Part shown: one piece after another, positions 18,049-25,827 of the stretch
How the letters are laid out: every line of letters begins with the position of its first letter
Position numbering within the stretch: position 1 is the stretch's first letter
Source: Terrimonas rubra
Lineage (GTDB): Bacteria; Bacteroidota; Bacteroidia; Chitinophagales; Chitinophagaceae
Direction: 5' to 3'
DNA: 64,000 bases
NCBI RefSeq assembly: GCF_042686025.1
Contig: NZ_JBHUOZ010000002.1
Location: 248,001 to 312,000, forward strand
Notes under the pieces: generated by a model
The model's database searches: none
Told to the model about the DNA's origin: nothing
The model's input: only the letters and a program-made list of their open reading frames with translations
Translations under genes and position numbers: made by a program

Positions 18049-18747
18049 CTAAGAAACCTGTACATCATCATTCACCGTGGTAGTGGTTTCGATGGATTGT
18101 TTATTAACCGGTACCAGTTTCTGGATAAACCGTTTTTGAAATACCAGTAAAGTGATAACCCCGGTGGAGATGGCCATATCGGCGATATTAAAGATGGGGC
18201 TGAAAAACTCAAACTCCTGTCCGCCTACTACCGGGAACCAGGAAGGATAGGTGGATTTGATCATGGGGAAGTATAACATATCCACCACGCTGCCATGTAA
18301 AAAAGAGGAATAACCATTAGAGGATAAAGCGGCCACACCCGAATAGGACAAATAATCCTGCGTAACCGGGTCGTAATGCAGGCCCTTGTCAAATATCATC
18401 CCGTAAAACATACTGTCTATCAGGTTACCCAATGCGCCGGCATAAATCAGTGCAGCACAAACGATAAACCCTTTGGTGTATTTTTCGCGGACAAATTTTA
18501 CCAGCAACCAGGAGCCGAATATTACTGCTACCAGCCTGAATAAGGTAAGGATCACTTTGCCGGTTTCATTGCCAAATTTCCAGCCCCAGGCCATGCCCGG
18601 GTTTTCAATAAAATGTAAACGGAACCAGTCCATGCCAAATACCCTTACCACTTCACCGGTAGGATAACTGGTTTTAATAAATATTTTCAAAGCCTGGTCG
18701 GCAATAATAATAGCTGCAATGATTAAAACGGCATGTTTCAGCTTCAT
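18049..18747 (-). CDS. lspA: Lipoprotein signal peptidase (signal peptidase II)
   Basis: 232 residues with four transmembrane segments. It is an aspartyl protease that removes signal peptides from diacylglyceryl-prolipoproteins. Motifs are ADQALK (16-21), FIENPGMAWG (46-55), GNLID with catalytic Asp111, VVDML (154-158) and FNIAD with catalytic Asp190. It is longer than the approximately 165-residue E. coli enzyme because about 35 extra residues sit between GNLID and VVDM and more lie before FNIAD. A 30-residue polar tail follows the last segment. TATATTTG on the minus strand (18772-18765) provides a promoter element 17 bp upstream. Confidence 0.94.
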   Translation of the reverse strand: MKLKHAVLIIAAIIIADQALKIFIKTSYPTGEVVRVFGMDWFRLHFIENPGMAWGWKFGNETGKVILTLFRLVAVIFGSWLLVKFVREKYTKGFIVCAALIYAGALGNLIDSMFYGMIFDKGLHYDPVTQDYLSYSGVAALSSNGYSSFLHGSVVDMLYFPMIKSTYPSWFPVVGGQEFEFFSPIFNIADMAISTGVITLLVFQKRFIQKLVPVNKQSIETTTTVNDDVQVS

Positions 18748-18764
18748 GTCCTTTATTTAAGGGG

Positions 18765-18772
18765 CAAATATA
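18765..18772 (-). promoter_or_regulatory. Candidate promoter -7 element for lspA
   Basis: TATATTTG on the minus strand is an exact TAnnTTTG match ending 17 bp before the lspA ATG. The -33 element is weak. Confidence 0.5.
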
Positions 18773-18843
18773 TTGTTTAAGGTTTTATGAAAACCATTTG
18801 ACAATTAGTTAATTCGGAAATTTGCCAATGTTCAATAGCATTA

Positions 18844-18884
18844 CTGCAGCTGAACGGAGCGTCGCAAGGGACGATCAATCAGGG
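18844..18884. repeat. Dispersed short repeat, copy B
   Basis: CTGCAGCTGAA followed by AGCGTCGCAA aligns without gaps to copy C at 49071-49110 (about 26 of 40 positions, both ending ATCAG). It lies between lspA and msrB. Confidence 0.5.
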
Positions 18885-18920
18885 ATATGCCGCTTAAAAC
18901 CATCAAAACCTTACCTGATA

Positions 18921-19520
18921 TTATTGTTCTTTGCCCGAAGATTTATTGTCCTTGTCTTTTTTGAAGTTTTTCTCAATTTCCTGTGCCTTTTTAAAATCGA
19001 GCACCACGCCATTTATACAGTAACGTAAACCTGTTGGGGGTGGGCCATCTTCAAACACGTGACCCAGGTGCGACTCACAACGGCCGCATTGCACTTCAAC
19101 CCTCTTCATACCATGCGAGTTATCGGGGGTATAAATAATGCTAGTTTTACTTACCGGCTGGTAAAAACTGGGCCATCCGCAGCCGCTTTCAAATTTGGTA
19201 TCGCTTAAAAATAAGGCATTACCACATACCGCGCAGTAATAGGTTCCTTTTGCGGTAAGGGTTTCCAGCGGGCTGGTCCAGGGCCTTTCGGTGCCTTTTT
19301 CACGGGCAATCTGGTATACATTGGCCGGCAATATCTTTTTCCATTCCTCCTCGCTCAGCTTCACACTGCTGGTATCGGTATTGGAGTAAACGGGGTTGTT
19401 TGTTTTTTTATCGTCCATAGTATCTTTTATTACAATTTTAGACGGTGTTTGTTGCGAGTAACTGCATTGCTGGAATACAGAACAGGCCAAAATAAATATT
19501 ATGATTTTTTCTAATCTCAT
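18921..19520 (-). CDS. msrB: Exported peptide-methionine (R)-S-oxide reductase
   Basis: 199 residues. It reduces methionine-R-sulfoxide in proteins. The N-terminus is a signal or lipoprotein peptide (hydrophobic 6-13, ILAC with Cys13 as possible lipid site), so the enzyme acts in the envelope rather than the cytosol. Zinc ligands are Cys96, Cys99, Cys145 and Cys148. The catalytic Cys168 is in RYCIN and the probable resolving Cys114 is in GCGWPSF. A linker of about 50 polar residues separates the signal from the domain. The C-terminal KK/EQ-rich tail is short. On the minus strand, TAGCTTTG at 19541-19534 is a candidate -7 element. Confidence 0.93.
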   Translation of the reverse strand: MRLEKIIIFILACSVFQQCSYSQQTPSKIVIKDTMDDKKTNNPVYSNTDTSSVKLSEEEWKKILPANVYQIAREKGTERPWTSPLETLTAKGTYYCAVCGNALFLSDTKFESGCGWPSFYQPVSKTSIIYTPDNSHGMKRVEVQCGRCESHLGHVFEDGPPPTGLRYCINGVVLDFKKAQEIEKNFKKDKDNKSSGKEQ

Positions 19521-19644
19521 ATCTTATCTATAACAAAGCTAAATTATATCAGTTTAACTATTGAAAATCATTAACAATTTGCTAGCATTGAATAGAATTC
19601 AACGAAATCTTTGCTTTAGTAAACATTTTTTAAAAATGCTATCT

Positions 19645-19652
19645 TATATTTG
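19645..19652 (+). promoter_or_regulatory. Candidate promoter -7 element for adk
   Basis: TATATTTG is an exact match to TAnnTTTG, 26 bp before the chosen adk ATG at 19679. Confidence 0.5.
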
Positions 19653-19678
19653 TTTTTCACCAAGGATATTGTGTGCTT

Positions 19679-20263
19679 ATGCTTAATTTAATTCTTTTTG
19701 GTCCTCCGGGCAGTGGTAAAGGTACCCAGTCAGAAAGGCTGGTGGCCGAATACGGTTTGGTTCACTTATCAACCGGTAACCTGCTGCGTGAGGAAATTGC
19801 CAACAAAACCCCTTTGGGTTTGGAGGCTAAAAATTTTATGGACAAGGGCCAGTTGGTACCCGATGAGGTAGTGATTGGTATGATCGACAGCAGCATTGAA
19901 CACCATAAAGATGCTGTAGGCTTTTTATTTGATGGTTTTCCGCGTACCGTTGCCCAGGCACAGGCGCTGGATAAATTGCTGGAGCTTAAAAAAACCAGTA
20001 TTTCCCTGTTTCTGGCATTGGAAGTGAGCGAAGAAGAGCTGGTAGCCCGTTTACTGAACCGTGGTAAAACCTCCGGCCGCAGTGATGATACCAACGAAGA
20101 GGTGATCCGTAAAAGGTTTTCGGTTTATAACCAGGAAACTGCGCCGGTATCGGAACACTATAAAAAACTGAAAAAGTTCCACCACATTAAAGGCGAAGGC
20201 TCGGTTGATGAGATTTTTGGCGCCCTTGCCGCTGTTATAGATACACAAAAAGCCAAAGTATAA
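19679..20263 (+). CDS. adk: Adenylate kinase
   Basis: 194 residues. It catalyses ATP + AMP to 2 ADP in the cytosol. The P-loop GPPGSGKGT (8-16) and the AMP-site segment FDGFPR are intact. The LID region is short and lacks zinc cysteines, as in the small adenylate kinases. A GTG codon 6 bp upstream (19673) extends the frame by two residues. The ATG at 19679 is preferred because it gives the usual N-terminus MLNLILFGPPG. A TATATTTG promoter element lies 26 bp before it and a terminator about 130 bp after the stop. Confidence 0.95.
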   Translation: MLNLILFGPPGSGKGTQSERLVAEYGLVHLSTGNLLREEIANKTPLGLEAKNFMDKGQLVPDEVVIGMIDSSIEHHKDAVGFLFDGFPRTVAQAQALDKLLELKKTSISLFLALEVSEEELVARLLNRGKTSGRSDDTNEEVIRKRFSVYNQETAPVSEHYKKLKKFHHIKGEGSVDEIFGALAAVIDTQKAKV

Positions 20264-20394
20264 GGCTTTACTGACGATTGCCACATTTTATGTAAAACAC
20301 CGCTAAGGTTTTTTACCATCGCATGCTGCCTTTCGTAACATGCATTTACCAAACGCTATATGATATTCTGGTATAAATAACACTACCTGCATAA

Positions 20395-20451
20395 GCTGGT
20401 ACCGGTTACTTTATGTACTTACATGAATGTAACCGGTACCGGCATTTTTTA
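20395..20451 (+). terminator. Strong intrinsic terminator downstream of adk
   Basis: GCTGGTACCGGTTAC (20395-20409) pairs with GTAACCGGTACCGGC (20429-20443) over 15 positions with one G-T pair, followed by ATTTTTTATT. Confidence 0.8.
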
Positions 20452-20459
20452 TTTGAACG

Positions 20460-20557
20460 ATCAGACGGAAGAGATCAGAAAGCAGATTTCGGCCGTCAGA
20501 AAAGAGGTATCAGCTATCAGACAGGAGACTTCAGTGATCAGACGCACACGATCTTCA
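20460..20557. repeat. 21-bp imperfect tandem repeat, four full units
   Basis: Four 21-bp units at 20474-20494, 20495-20515, 20516-20536 and 20537-20557 each begin with (A/G)TCAGA. A 14-bp partial unit precedes them (20460-20473). Being a multiple of three, it leaves all frames free of shifts, and one frame reads as heptads such as IRKQISA-VRKEVSA. Confidence 0.75.
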
Positions 20558-20614
20558 ATATTAAATATTAAATCTAAAATCTTAATTCCCCAAATCCTGC
20601 ATCTTAAATCCTCT

Positions 20615-21073
20615 TTATTTTTTCAGCAAACTATCTGCCCTGGCCAGTGAACCGGTAATGGCTTCATTCATCTTATTCACCTTCTGCTCTTCATTGCTCA
20701 GGTATTTAATGCGTTCGGGCAGGTTATCGCTAAGGGTGTCGGTAAAGTTCATTTCGGCCATCCATTTATCCATGGCGGTGGTGGCATAACGCAGGTCCAG
20801 CAACAGGGTATCCAGTTGCATTACATAAGCTTTGAGTGCCGCTTGTTGTGCAGCCGGCAGTTTGCCTATTGAGTCGATGGTTTGTGCGGCTTTCAGCTGC
20901 ATTTTTTCAATGCGCATCATTTTGGGCATGCCCACATCATGGCCTTTCATTACCACATCAAACAAACTATCGGCCTGTTTTTGCAGTCCGCTGTCTTTAG
21001 CACTGTTATTACAGCCCGATCCGGCAACGGCCGCCACCAATAATGCTACAGGGATCATTTTTTTTACGAACAT
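20615..21073 (-). CDS. Helical lipoprotein of unknown function
   Basis: 152 residues with a lipoprotein signal (hydrophobic 6-20, AGSG then Cys21). The remainder is almost all alpha-helical with regular Leu/Met/Ala spacing, consistent with a helical bundle or coiled coil on the membrane. Similar Bacteroidota proteins have been labelled viral A-type inclusion protein, which says nothing about function. No partner is evident: adk lies convergent, and paaZ is divergent. I cannot propose a role beyond an envelope lipoprotein. Confidence 0.75.
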   Translation of the reverse strand: MFVKKMIPVALLVAAVAGSGCNNSAKDSGLQKQADSLFDVVMKGHDVGMPKMMRIEKMQLKAAQTIDSIGKLPAAQQAALKAYVMQLDTLLLDLRYATTAMDKWMAEMNFTDTLSDNLPERIKYLSNEEQKVNKMNEAITGSLARADSLLKK

Positions 21074-21258
21074 AGTTATACTGTTTTGTAAGCCGCAAAG
21101 GTACTACCTTACCCAGATAAGCCCCTATAAACCTTGGCCGTCTTTATCATCATCCCGGTGTGCAGACCATAATTAACAGTACTCCCGCAACAAATTTTTA
21201 ATTACCGTGTTGTAAATAAAACTTGCCTTATTTTGCAGGCAAACAACGATTATTGCTG

Positions 21259-23301
21259 ATGCCACAACTACACAATTATATTACCGGCAAATGGATAGCC
21301 GGCGATGGCGAAGGACAGGCTTTATTTAATGCCGTAACCGGCGAAACCATTGCCATCACCTCCACCAAAGGCCTTGATTTTAATGCCGTTTTACAATATG
21401 CCCGTACGGTGGGTAATCCTGCTTTACGCAAAATGACCTTCCACGAACGTGGTAACATGCTGAAAGCACTGGCCCTGTACCTGCGTGAACACCTGCCCCT
21501 GTTTTACGATACCAGTTATAAAACCGGGGCCACCAAAGCCGATAGCTGGGTGGATATAGAAGGTGGTATAGGCAACCTGTTTGCCAATGCTTCACTCAGA
21601 AGAAAATTTCCGGATACCACATTTGCCGTTGATGGCGATACCCATATATTAGGTAAGCAAAACACATTTGCCGCCACCCATATATTAACACCCAAAGAAG
21701 GGGTAGCCATTCATATCAATGCCTTTAATTTTCCGGTATGGGGTATGCTGGAAAAAATAGCGGTGAACCTGCTGGCAGGGATGCCCTGCGTGGTAAAGCC
21801 CGCCACTGTAACCAGTTACCTTACCGAAGCCGTAGTGCAAAAGATCATTGCTTCCGGCATATTGCCCGAAGGGGCTTTACAACTCATCTGCGGCAGCGCG
21901 GGTGATATGCTGAAGTATGTAACAGCCCAGGATGTGGTTACCTTCACCGGCTCGGCCTATACCGGGCAAAAACTAAAAGCCCATCCCCAGATCATCAGCG
22001 AATCGGTTCCTTTTAATATGGAAGCCGACTCCTTAAATTGTATGGTGCTGGCGCCCGATGTAGAACCGGGTATGCCCGAATGGGACCTGTTTATTAAAGA
22101 GGTGCGTAAGGAAATGACCACTAAGGCCGGGCAAAAATGTACGGCGGTTCGCCGCATATTTGTACCGGATAATAAACTGGCCGATGTAAGTAGATCGCTG
22201 ACAGCCGCCTTAATGCAAACCGTGATCGGTAACCCGCTGAATGAAAAAGTGCGCATGGGCTCACTGGCCGGTCAGGAACAGCGTAACGAGCTGTTTGCCC
22301 AGGTACAACAATTATTAGCCGCCTCACAAATTATATATGGCTCACTGGATAGCGTAGAAGTAGTGGATGCTGATGCTTCAACGGGGGCTTTTGTATCACC
22401 ACTTTTATTATTAAATGAAACACCCTGGCAGCAGACCGTATCGCACGAAGTGGAAGCTTTTGGCCCGGTAAGTACCCTGATGCCTTACAGGGATATGGAG
22501 GAAGCCATTGCCTTAAGTAAAATGGGCAAGGGCAGCCTTTGCAGTTCCATTATTACCGCCAGTGAAAAACATGCCCGGGCTTATGTGATCGGCGCCGCAT
22601 CACATCATGGCAGGATACTGGTACTGAATAATGATTGTGCCAAAGAGAATACCGGCCATGGTTCACCGCTGCCTTTACTGGTACATGGCGGACCGGGACG
22701 TGCAGGCGGCGGCGAGGAAATGGGCGGCATACGTGGCGTAAAACATTATTTACAACGTACCGCAGTACAGGGTTCGCCCACTATGCTTACCGCCATTACA
22801 CAGGTTTACCAGCAGTATGCAAAAGGCAATACCGGTGGTATACACCCTTTCAAAAAAACGTTTGATGAACTGGCCATCGGCGACCAGCTGATCACGGATA
22901 AAAAACTGATCACATCAGAACTGATTGACCAGTTTGCCGACCTGAGCGGCGACCATTTTTATGCGCATATTGCCGGTACCGATTTTAATGGCACTATGTT
23001 TGAAAAACAGGTAGCACATGGCTATTTATTAATGAGCCTGGCAGCCGGTTTGTTTGTGGACAGTTACGAAAAGAACCCGGTATTACTGAACTATGGTATT
23101 GATGAACTACGCTTTACCAAACCCGTATACCCTGGAACCGAAATAAGTGTCCGTTTTACCTGCAAAGAAAAATTACCGCAGGATAAAAAGGAGGAAACCG
23201 ATATTGACAAAGGCATTGTAAAATGGCTGGTGGAGATTTTTGACGATACCGATGAGCCGCTGGTTGGTGTAGCTACCATACTGACCATGGTGGCCCGTTA
23301 A
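21259..23301 (+). CDS. paaZ: PaaZ bifunctional oxepin-CoA hydrolase / aldehyde dehydrogenase
   Basis: 680 residues, close to the 681 of E. coli PaaZ. It opens the oxepin-CoA ring in aerobic phenylacetate degradation and oxidises the resulting semialdehyde. The N-terminal aldehyde dehydrogenase has Glu255 and nucleophile Cys294 (GQKCTA). The C-terminal MaoC-like hydratase has the DxxxxH pair Asp565 and His570. The ATG at 21259 is chosen over an upstream TTG (21223) because it matches the family N-terminus. The ring-epoxidising paaABCDE genes are not in the window; an enoyl-CoA hydratase follows 81 bp downstream. Confidence 0.93.
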   Translation: MPQLHNYITGKWIAGDGEGQALFNAVTGETIAITSTKGLDFNAVLQYARTVGNPALRKMTFHERGNMLKALALYLREHLPLFYDTSYKTGATKADSWVDIEGGIGNLFANASLRRKFPDTTFAVDGDTHILGKQNTFAATHILTPKEGVAIHINAFNFPVWGMLEKIAVNLLAGMPCVVKPATVTSYLTEAVVQKIIASGILPEGALQLICGSAGDMLKYVTAQDVVTFTGSAYTGQKLKAHPQIISESVPFNMEADSLNCMVLAPDVEPGMPEWDLFIKEVRKEMTTKAGQKCTAVRRIFVPDNKLADVSRSLTAALMQTVIGNPLNEKVRMGSLAGQEQRNELFAQVQQLLAASQIIYGSLDSVEVVDADASTGAFVSPLLLLNETPWQQTVSHEVEAFGPVSTLMPYRDMEEAIALSKMGKGSLCSSIITASEKHARAYVIGAASHHGRILVLNNDCAKENTGHGSPLPLLVHGGPGRAGGGEEMGGIRGVKHYLQRTAVQGSPTMLTAITQVYQQYAKGNTGGIHPFKKTFDELAIGDQLITDKKLITSELIDQFADLSGDHFYAHIAGTDFNGTMFEKQVAHGYLLMSLAAGLFVDSYEKNPVLLNYGIDELRFTKPVYPGTEISVRFTCKEKLPQDKKEETDIDKGIVKWLVEIFDDTDEPLVGVATILTMVAR

Positions 23302-23382
23302 CTTAACATTTTAACAACGAATAATGCTGAATATTCAGGACAAAAATTAGTATATTTATTACACCACAAAATATTTTGAACT

Positions 23383-24156
23383 ATGGAAAATGGATATGTT
23401 AAAAGCGAGTTTCATAATGGCGTAACCACTATCGAGTTTCACCATCCCCAAAGTAATTCTTTACCATCCCGCCTGCTGGAGCAACTGGCCCAGGCCATAC
23501 ATGGTGCGGGTAACGATACCGAGACAAAAGTTATTATTTTACGATCGGAAGGCGAAAAAGCTTTTTGTGCCGGCGCTTCTTTTTCCGAACTGGCCGCCAT
23601 CAAAACAACCGAAGAAGGAACAAAATTCTTCAGCGGCTTTGCGCATGTAATTAACGCTATGCGTACCTGTCCTAAATTTATCATTGGCCGTATACACAGC
23701 AAATGCGTAGGCGGTGGTGTAGGTTTGGCAGCTGCGGTTGATTATGCTATTGCAGTTGAAGGCGTAGAGGTAAAATTAAGCGAACTGGCTTTAGGCATCG
23801 GCCCCTTTGTTGTAGGACCCGCCGTTGAAAGAAAGATCGGCTTATCGGCCTTTACCCAATTAGCCATTGATGCCCATATGTGGCGTAACGGCGACTGGGC
23901 CCGTAAAAAAGGTTTGTTTGCCGAGCTGCACCCTTCAGTGGAAAGTATGGACGAATCTATCATCCGTTTATCACATACACTGGTGGCCAGCAGTCCCGAA
24001 GCAACGGCCGAATTAAAAAAACTAAGCTGGCAGGGTACAGAGAACTGGGATAAATTATTAATTGAAAGAGCAGCTATCAGCGGCCGTTTAATTACCAGTG
24101 AGTACAGCAAAAAAGCTATTGAAAAAATTAAACAAAAACAGGTGGTAGCAGCGTAA
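23383..24156 (+). CDS. Enoyl-CoA hydratase/isomerase family protein
   Basis: 257 residues with the crotonase fold. FCAGASFSEL (about 62-71) and GGGVGLAAAVDYAIA (about 110-124) form the CoA and oxyanion-hole elements. The family hydrates or isomerises enoyl-CoA. Position after paaZ suggests the PaaF/PaaG-type steps of phenylacetate breakdown, but general fatty-acid oxidation is equally possible. The active-site acid of the isomerases cannot be assigned with certainty. The gap from paaZ is 81 bp and a strong terminator follows, so the two genes may share a transcript. Confidence 0.85.
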   Translation: MENGYVKSEFHNGVTTIEFHHPQSNSLPSRLLEQLAQAIHGAGNDTETKVIILRSEGEKAFCAGASFSELAAIKTTEEGTKFFSGFAHVINAMRTCPKFIIGRIHSKCVGGGVGLAAAVDYAIAVEGVEVKLSELALGIGPFVVGPAVERKIGLSAFTQLAIDAHMWRNGDWARKKGLFAELHPSVESMDESIIRLSHTLVASSPEATAELKKLSWQGTENWDKLLIERAAISGRLITSEYSKKAIEKIKQKQVVAA

Positions 24157-24201
24157 AGCAAGCACTTATTTGTTTTTGAAAACTGTTTCTGTATCAGTTA
24201 T

Positions 24202-24233
24202 TCCCCCGTGTCACATATACGGGGGATTTTTTT
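24202..24233 (+). terminator. Intrinsic terminator after the enoyl-CoA hydratase
   Basis: TCCCCCGTGT pairs with ATACGGGGGA (one G-T pair), loop of 5 nt, followed by TTTTTTTATT. It separates the paa-like genes from the thiamine operon. Confidence 0.88.
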
Positions 24234-24235
24234 AT

Positions 24236-24243
24236 TATCTTTG
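24236..24243 (+). promoter_or_regulatory. Candidate promoter -7 element of the thiamine operon
   Basis: TATCTTTG is an exact TAnnTTTG match placed directly after the upstream terminator. A start about 6 nt downstream would begin the transcript at the first base pair of the riboswitch. Confidence 0.55.
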
Positions 24244-24247
24244 GTCC

Positions 24248-24326
24248 TGCTTTAGGGGTATTCTGTAAAGAATTGAGAGAGTCCCTTTGAACCTGACCCG
24301 GTTAATACCGGCGTAGGGAAAAGCAA
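24248..24326 (+). ncRNA. TPP riboswitch (THI element) controlling thiM-thiE-thiD-tenA
   Basis: The conserved aptamer core is evident: TTGAGAGAG, then CCCTTTGAACCTGA, CCGG...CCGG and CGTAGGGAA in correct order. The outer helix P1 can form from TGCTTT (24248-24253) with AAAGCA (24320-24325). It precedes four thiamine salvage genes, which confirms the ligand. TPP binding in this family represses downstream genes. A second possible helix using the same 5' bases is described under findings. The gene starts 70 nt after the aptamer. Confidence 0.93.
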
Positions 24327-24394
24327 ATACACCTTTCTGCAGGGTTGTATTTTGTTGCGATCTTTCCTAAAGCATTTTTTTAATTATTAAAACA

Positions 24395-25201
24395 ATGACA
24401 ATGGAAAAATCGCTCTGGCAACACATCGCCACGGTACGCCAACAATCTCCGCTCGTTCATAATATTACCAACTTTGTAGTGATGAATAATACAGCCAATG
24501 CGCTATTGGCTGTGGGTGCTTCCCCTATCATGGCACATGCCCACTCAGAAGTGGCTGACATGGTATCCATTGCCCATGCGCTGGTCATCAATATCGGAAC
24601 ATTGGATGAATACTGGGTTGAGTCGATGTTATTGGCCGCAGCAACCGCTAACAAGTCCAATAAGCCCTGGGTACTCGATCCTGTTGGCGCCGGTGCCACT
24701 GCTTACCGCGACGAGGTTTTGCAAAAACTACTGGCCTTTAATCCCACCATCATCAGGGGAAACGCCTCTGAAATTATGGCCTTAGCTAAGAATAATACGG
24801 TTACAACGAAAGGCGTGGACAGCACCGCTGCCAGTAACGACGCCATCTCCTCCGCCCGCTTACTGGTGGAAAAATACAAGGCAGTGGTTTGTATATCCGG
24901 CGCTGTTGATTTTGTAGTGGACAGCAAACAAACCGTTTCCATTACGAATGGCCATCCCTTAATGACTAAAGTAACGGGACTGGGTTGCTCGGCCACGGCA
25001 CTTATCGGTGCCTTTGCAGGCGTAACAGCAAACAAAACCGAAGCAGCCGTGGCGGCCATGGCTGTTTTAAGTATCGCCGGAGAGCTGGCAGAGCAGCAGT
25101 CAAAAGGCCCCGGTAGTTTACAATTACATTTACTGGACCAGTTATACGCCCTTACAGAAGAAGTTTTTAATGCCCGCTTAAAACTTGGTATAACAGCATG
25201 A
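24395..25201 (+). CDS. thiM: Hydroxyethylthiazole kinase
   Basis: 268 residues. It phosphorylates 5-(2-hydroxyethyl)-4-methylthiazole for thiamine salvage. The ribokinase-like fold shows RGNASEIMAL and the anion-hole motif GLGCSATA, whose Cys198 matches the position described in B. subtilis ThiM. Two ATGs (24395 and 24401) lie two codons apart; the first is used. It is the first gene behind the TPP riboswitch and overlaps thiE by 4 bp, so it is translationally coupled. Confidence 0.95.
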   Translation: MTMEKSLWQHIATVRQQSPLVHNITNFVVMNNTANALLAVGASPIMAHAHSEVADMVSIAHALVINIGTLDEYWVESMLLAAATANKSNKPWVLDPVGAGATAYRDEVLQKLLAFNPTIIRGNASEIMALAKNNTVTTKGVDSTAASNDAISSARLLVEKYKAVVCISGAVDFVVDSKQTVSITNGHPLMTKVTGLGCSATALIGAFAGVTANKTEAAVAAMAVLSIAGELAEQQSKGPGSLQLHLLDQLYALTEEVFNARLKLGITA

Positions 25202-25827
25202 TCTCCTTCACGTATAAATTATACCTGGTTATTTCTGAAGCAGATTGTAAAGGCAAAAACATGATAGCCGTAGCCAGGCAAGCTATAAAAGGCGGTGTGG
25301 ACATTATTCAGCTCAGGGAGAAAAACGCTTCCGTTACCGAGTTTACAACAAAGGCCCTGCAACTTAAAGCACTTGCTGATGAATACCACATTCCGTTGAT
25401 CATTAACGATAACCTGATGGTAGCCGAACATGTAAATGCAGCAGGTATACATGTAGGCAATAATGATCTGCCACCGGCAGAAATCCGCCGGGAGTGGAAT
25501 GTAGCCAATAAGATCATCGGGTATTCTATTGAGTATATAGAACAGTTACATAATGAGCAGATGGAAGCGGCCGATTACCTGGGTATCAGTCCGGTGTTTG
25601 GCACTGCTACCAAAACGGATACGGTTACGGAATGGGGACTGGAGGGTATTACAACAATAAGACAACTCACCACTAAGCCGCTTATTGCTATCGGCAATAT
25701 GCAGTTGAATAATGTAAAAGCAGTAATAAATGCCGGCGCCGATTGTATTGCAGTGGTATCGGCTATTTGCAGTGCCAGTAACCCGGAGAAAGCCGCTTAT
25801 GATTTAAAAAATGAAATAATCAAATGA
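25198..25827 (+). CDS. thiE: Thiamine phosphate synthase
   Basis: 209 residues forming a TIM barrel. It joins HMP-pyrophosphate and thiazole phosphate to thiamine monophosphate. The motifs IQLREK (about 40-45), LIINDN (about 64-69) and PVFGTATKTD (about 131-140) mark the pyrimidine and pyrophosphate sites. It overlaps thiM (ATGA) and thiD by 4 bp each. Together with ThiM and ThiD it forms a complete path from salvaged thiazole and pyrimidine to thiamine phosphate. Confidence 0.95.
   Translation: MISFTYKLYLVISEADCKGKNMIAVARQAIKGGVDIIQLREKNASVTEFTTKALQLKALADEYHIPLIINDNLMVAEHVNAAGIHVGNNDLPPAEIRREWNVANKIIGYSIEYIEQLHNEQMEAADYLGISPVFGTATKTDTVTEWGLEGITTIRQLTTKPLIAIGNMQLNNVKAVINAGADCIAVVSAICSASNPEKAAYDLKNEIIK

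Larger units (their letters stand above)
20264..20614. other. Repeat-rich intergenic region after adk
   Basis: 351 bp without a convincing gene. It holds a strong terminator (20395-20449), a 21-bp tandem repeat (20460-20557) and AAATCTTAA-type words (20558-20612). The 75-codon frame across the repeat starts inside the terminator loop and is not credible as a normal gene. Confidence 0.55.

Noticed and set aside
20423..20650. 75-codon ORF across the 21-bp repeat with coiled-coil-like heptads
   Set aside because: The ATG is in the loop of a terminator, and the end overlaps the convergent lipoprotein gene. The heptads follow from the repeat length.
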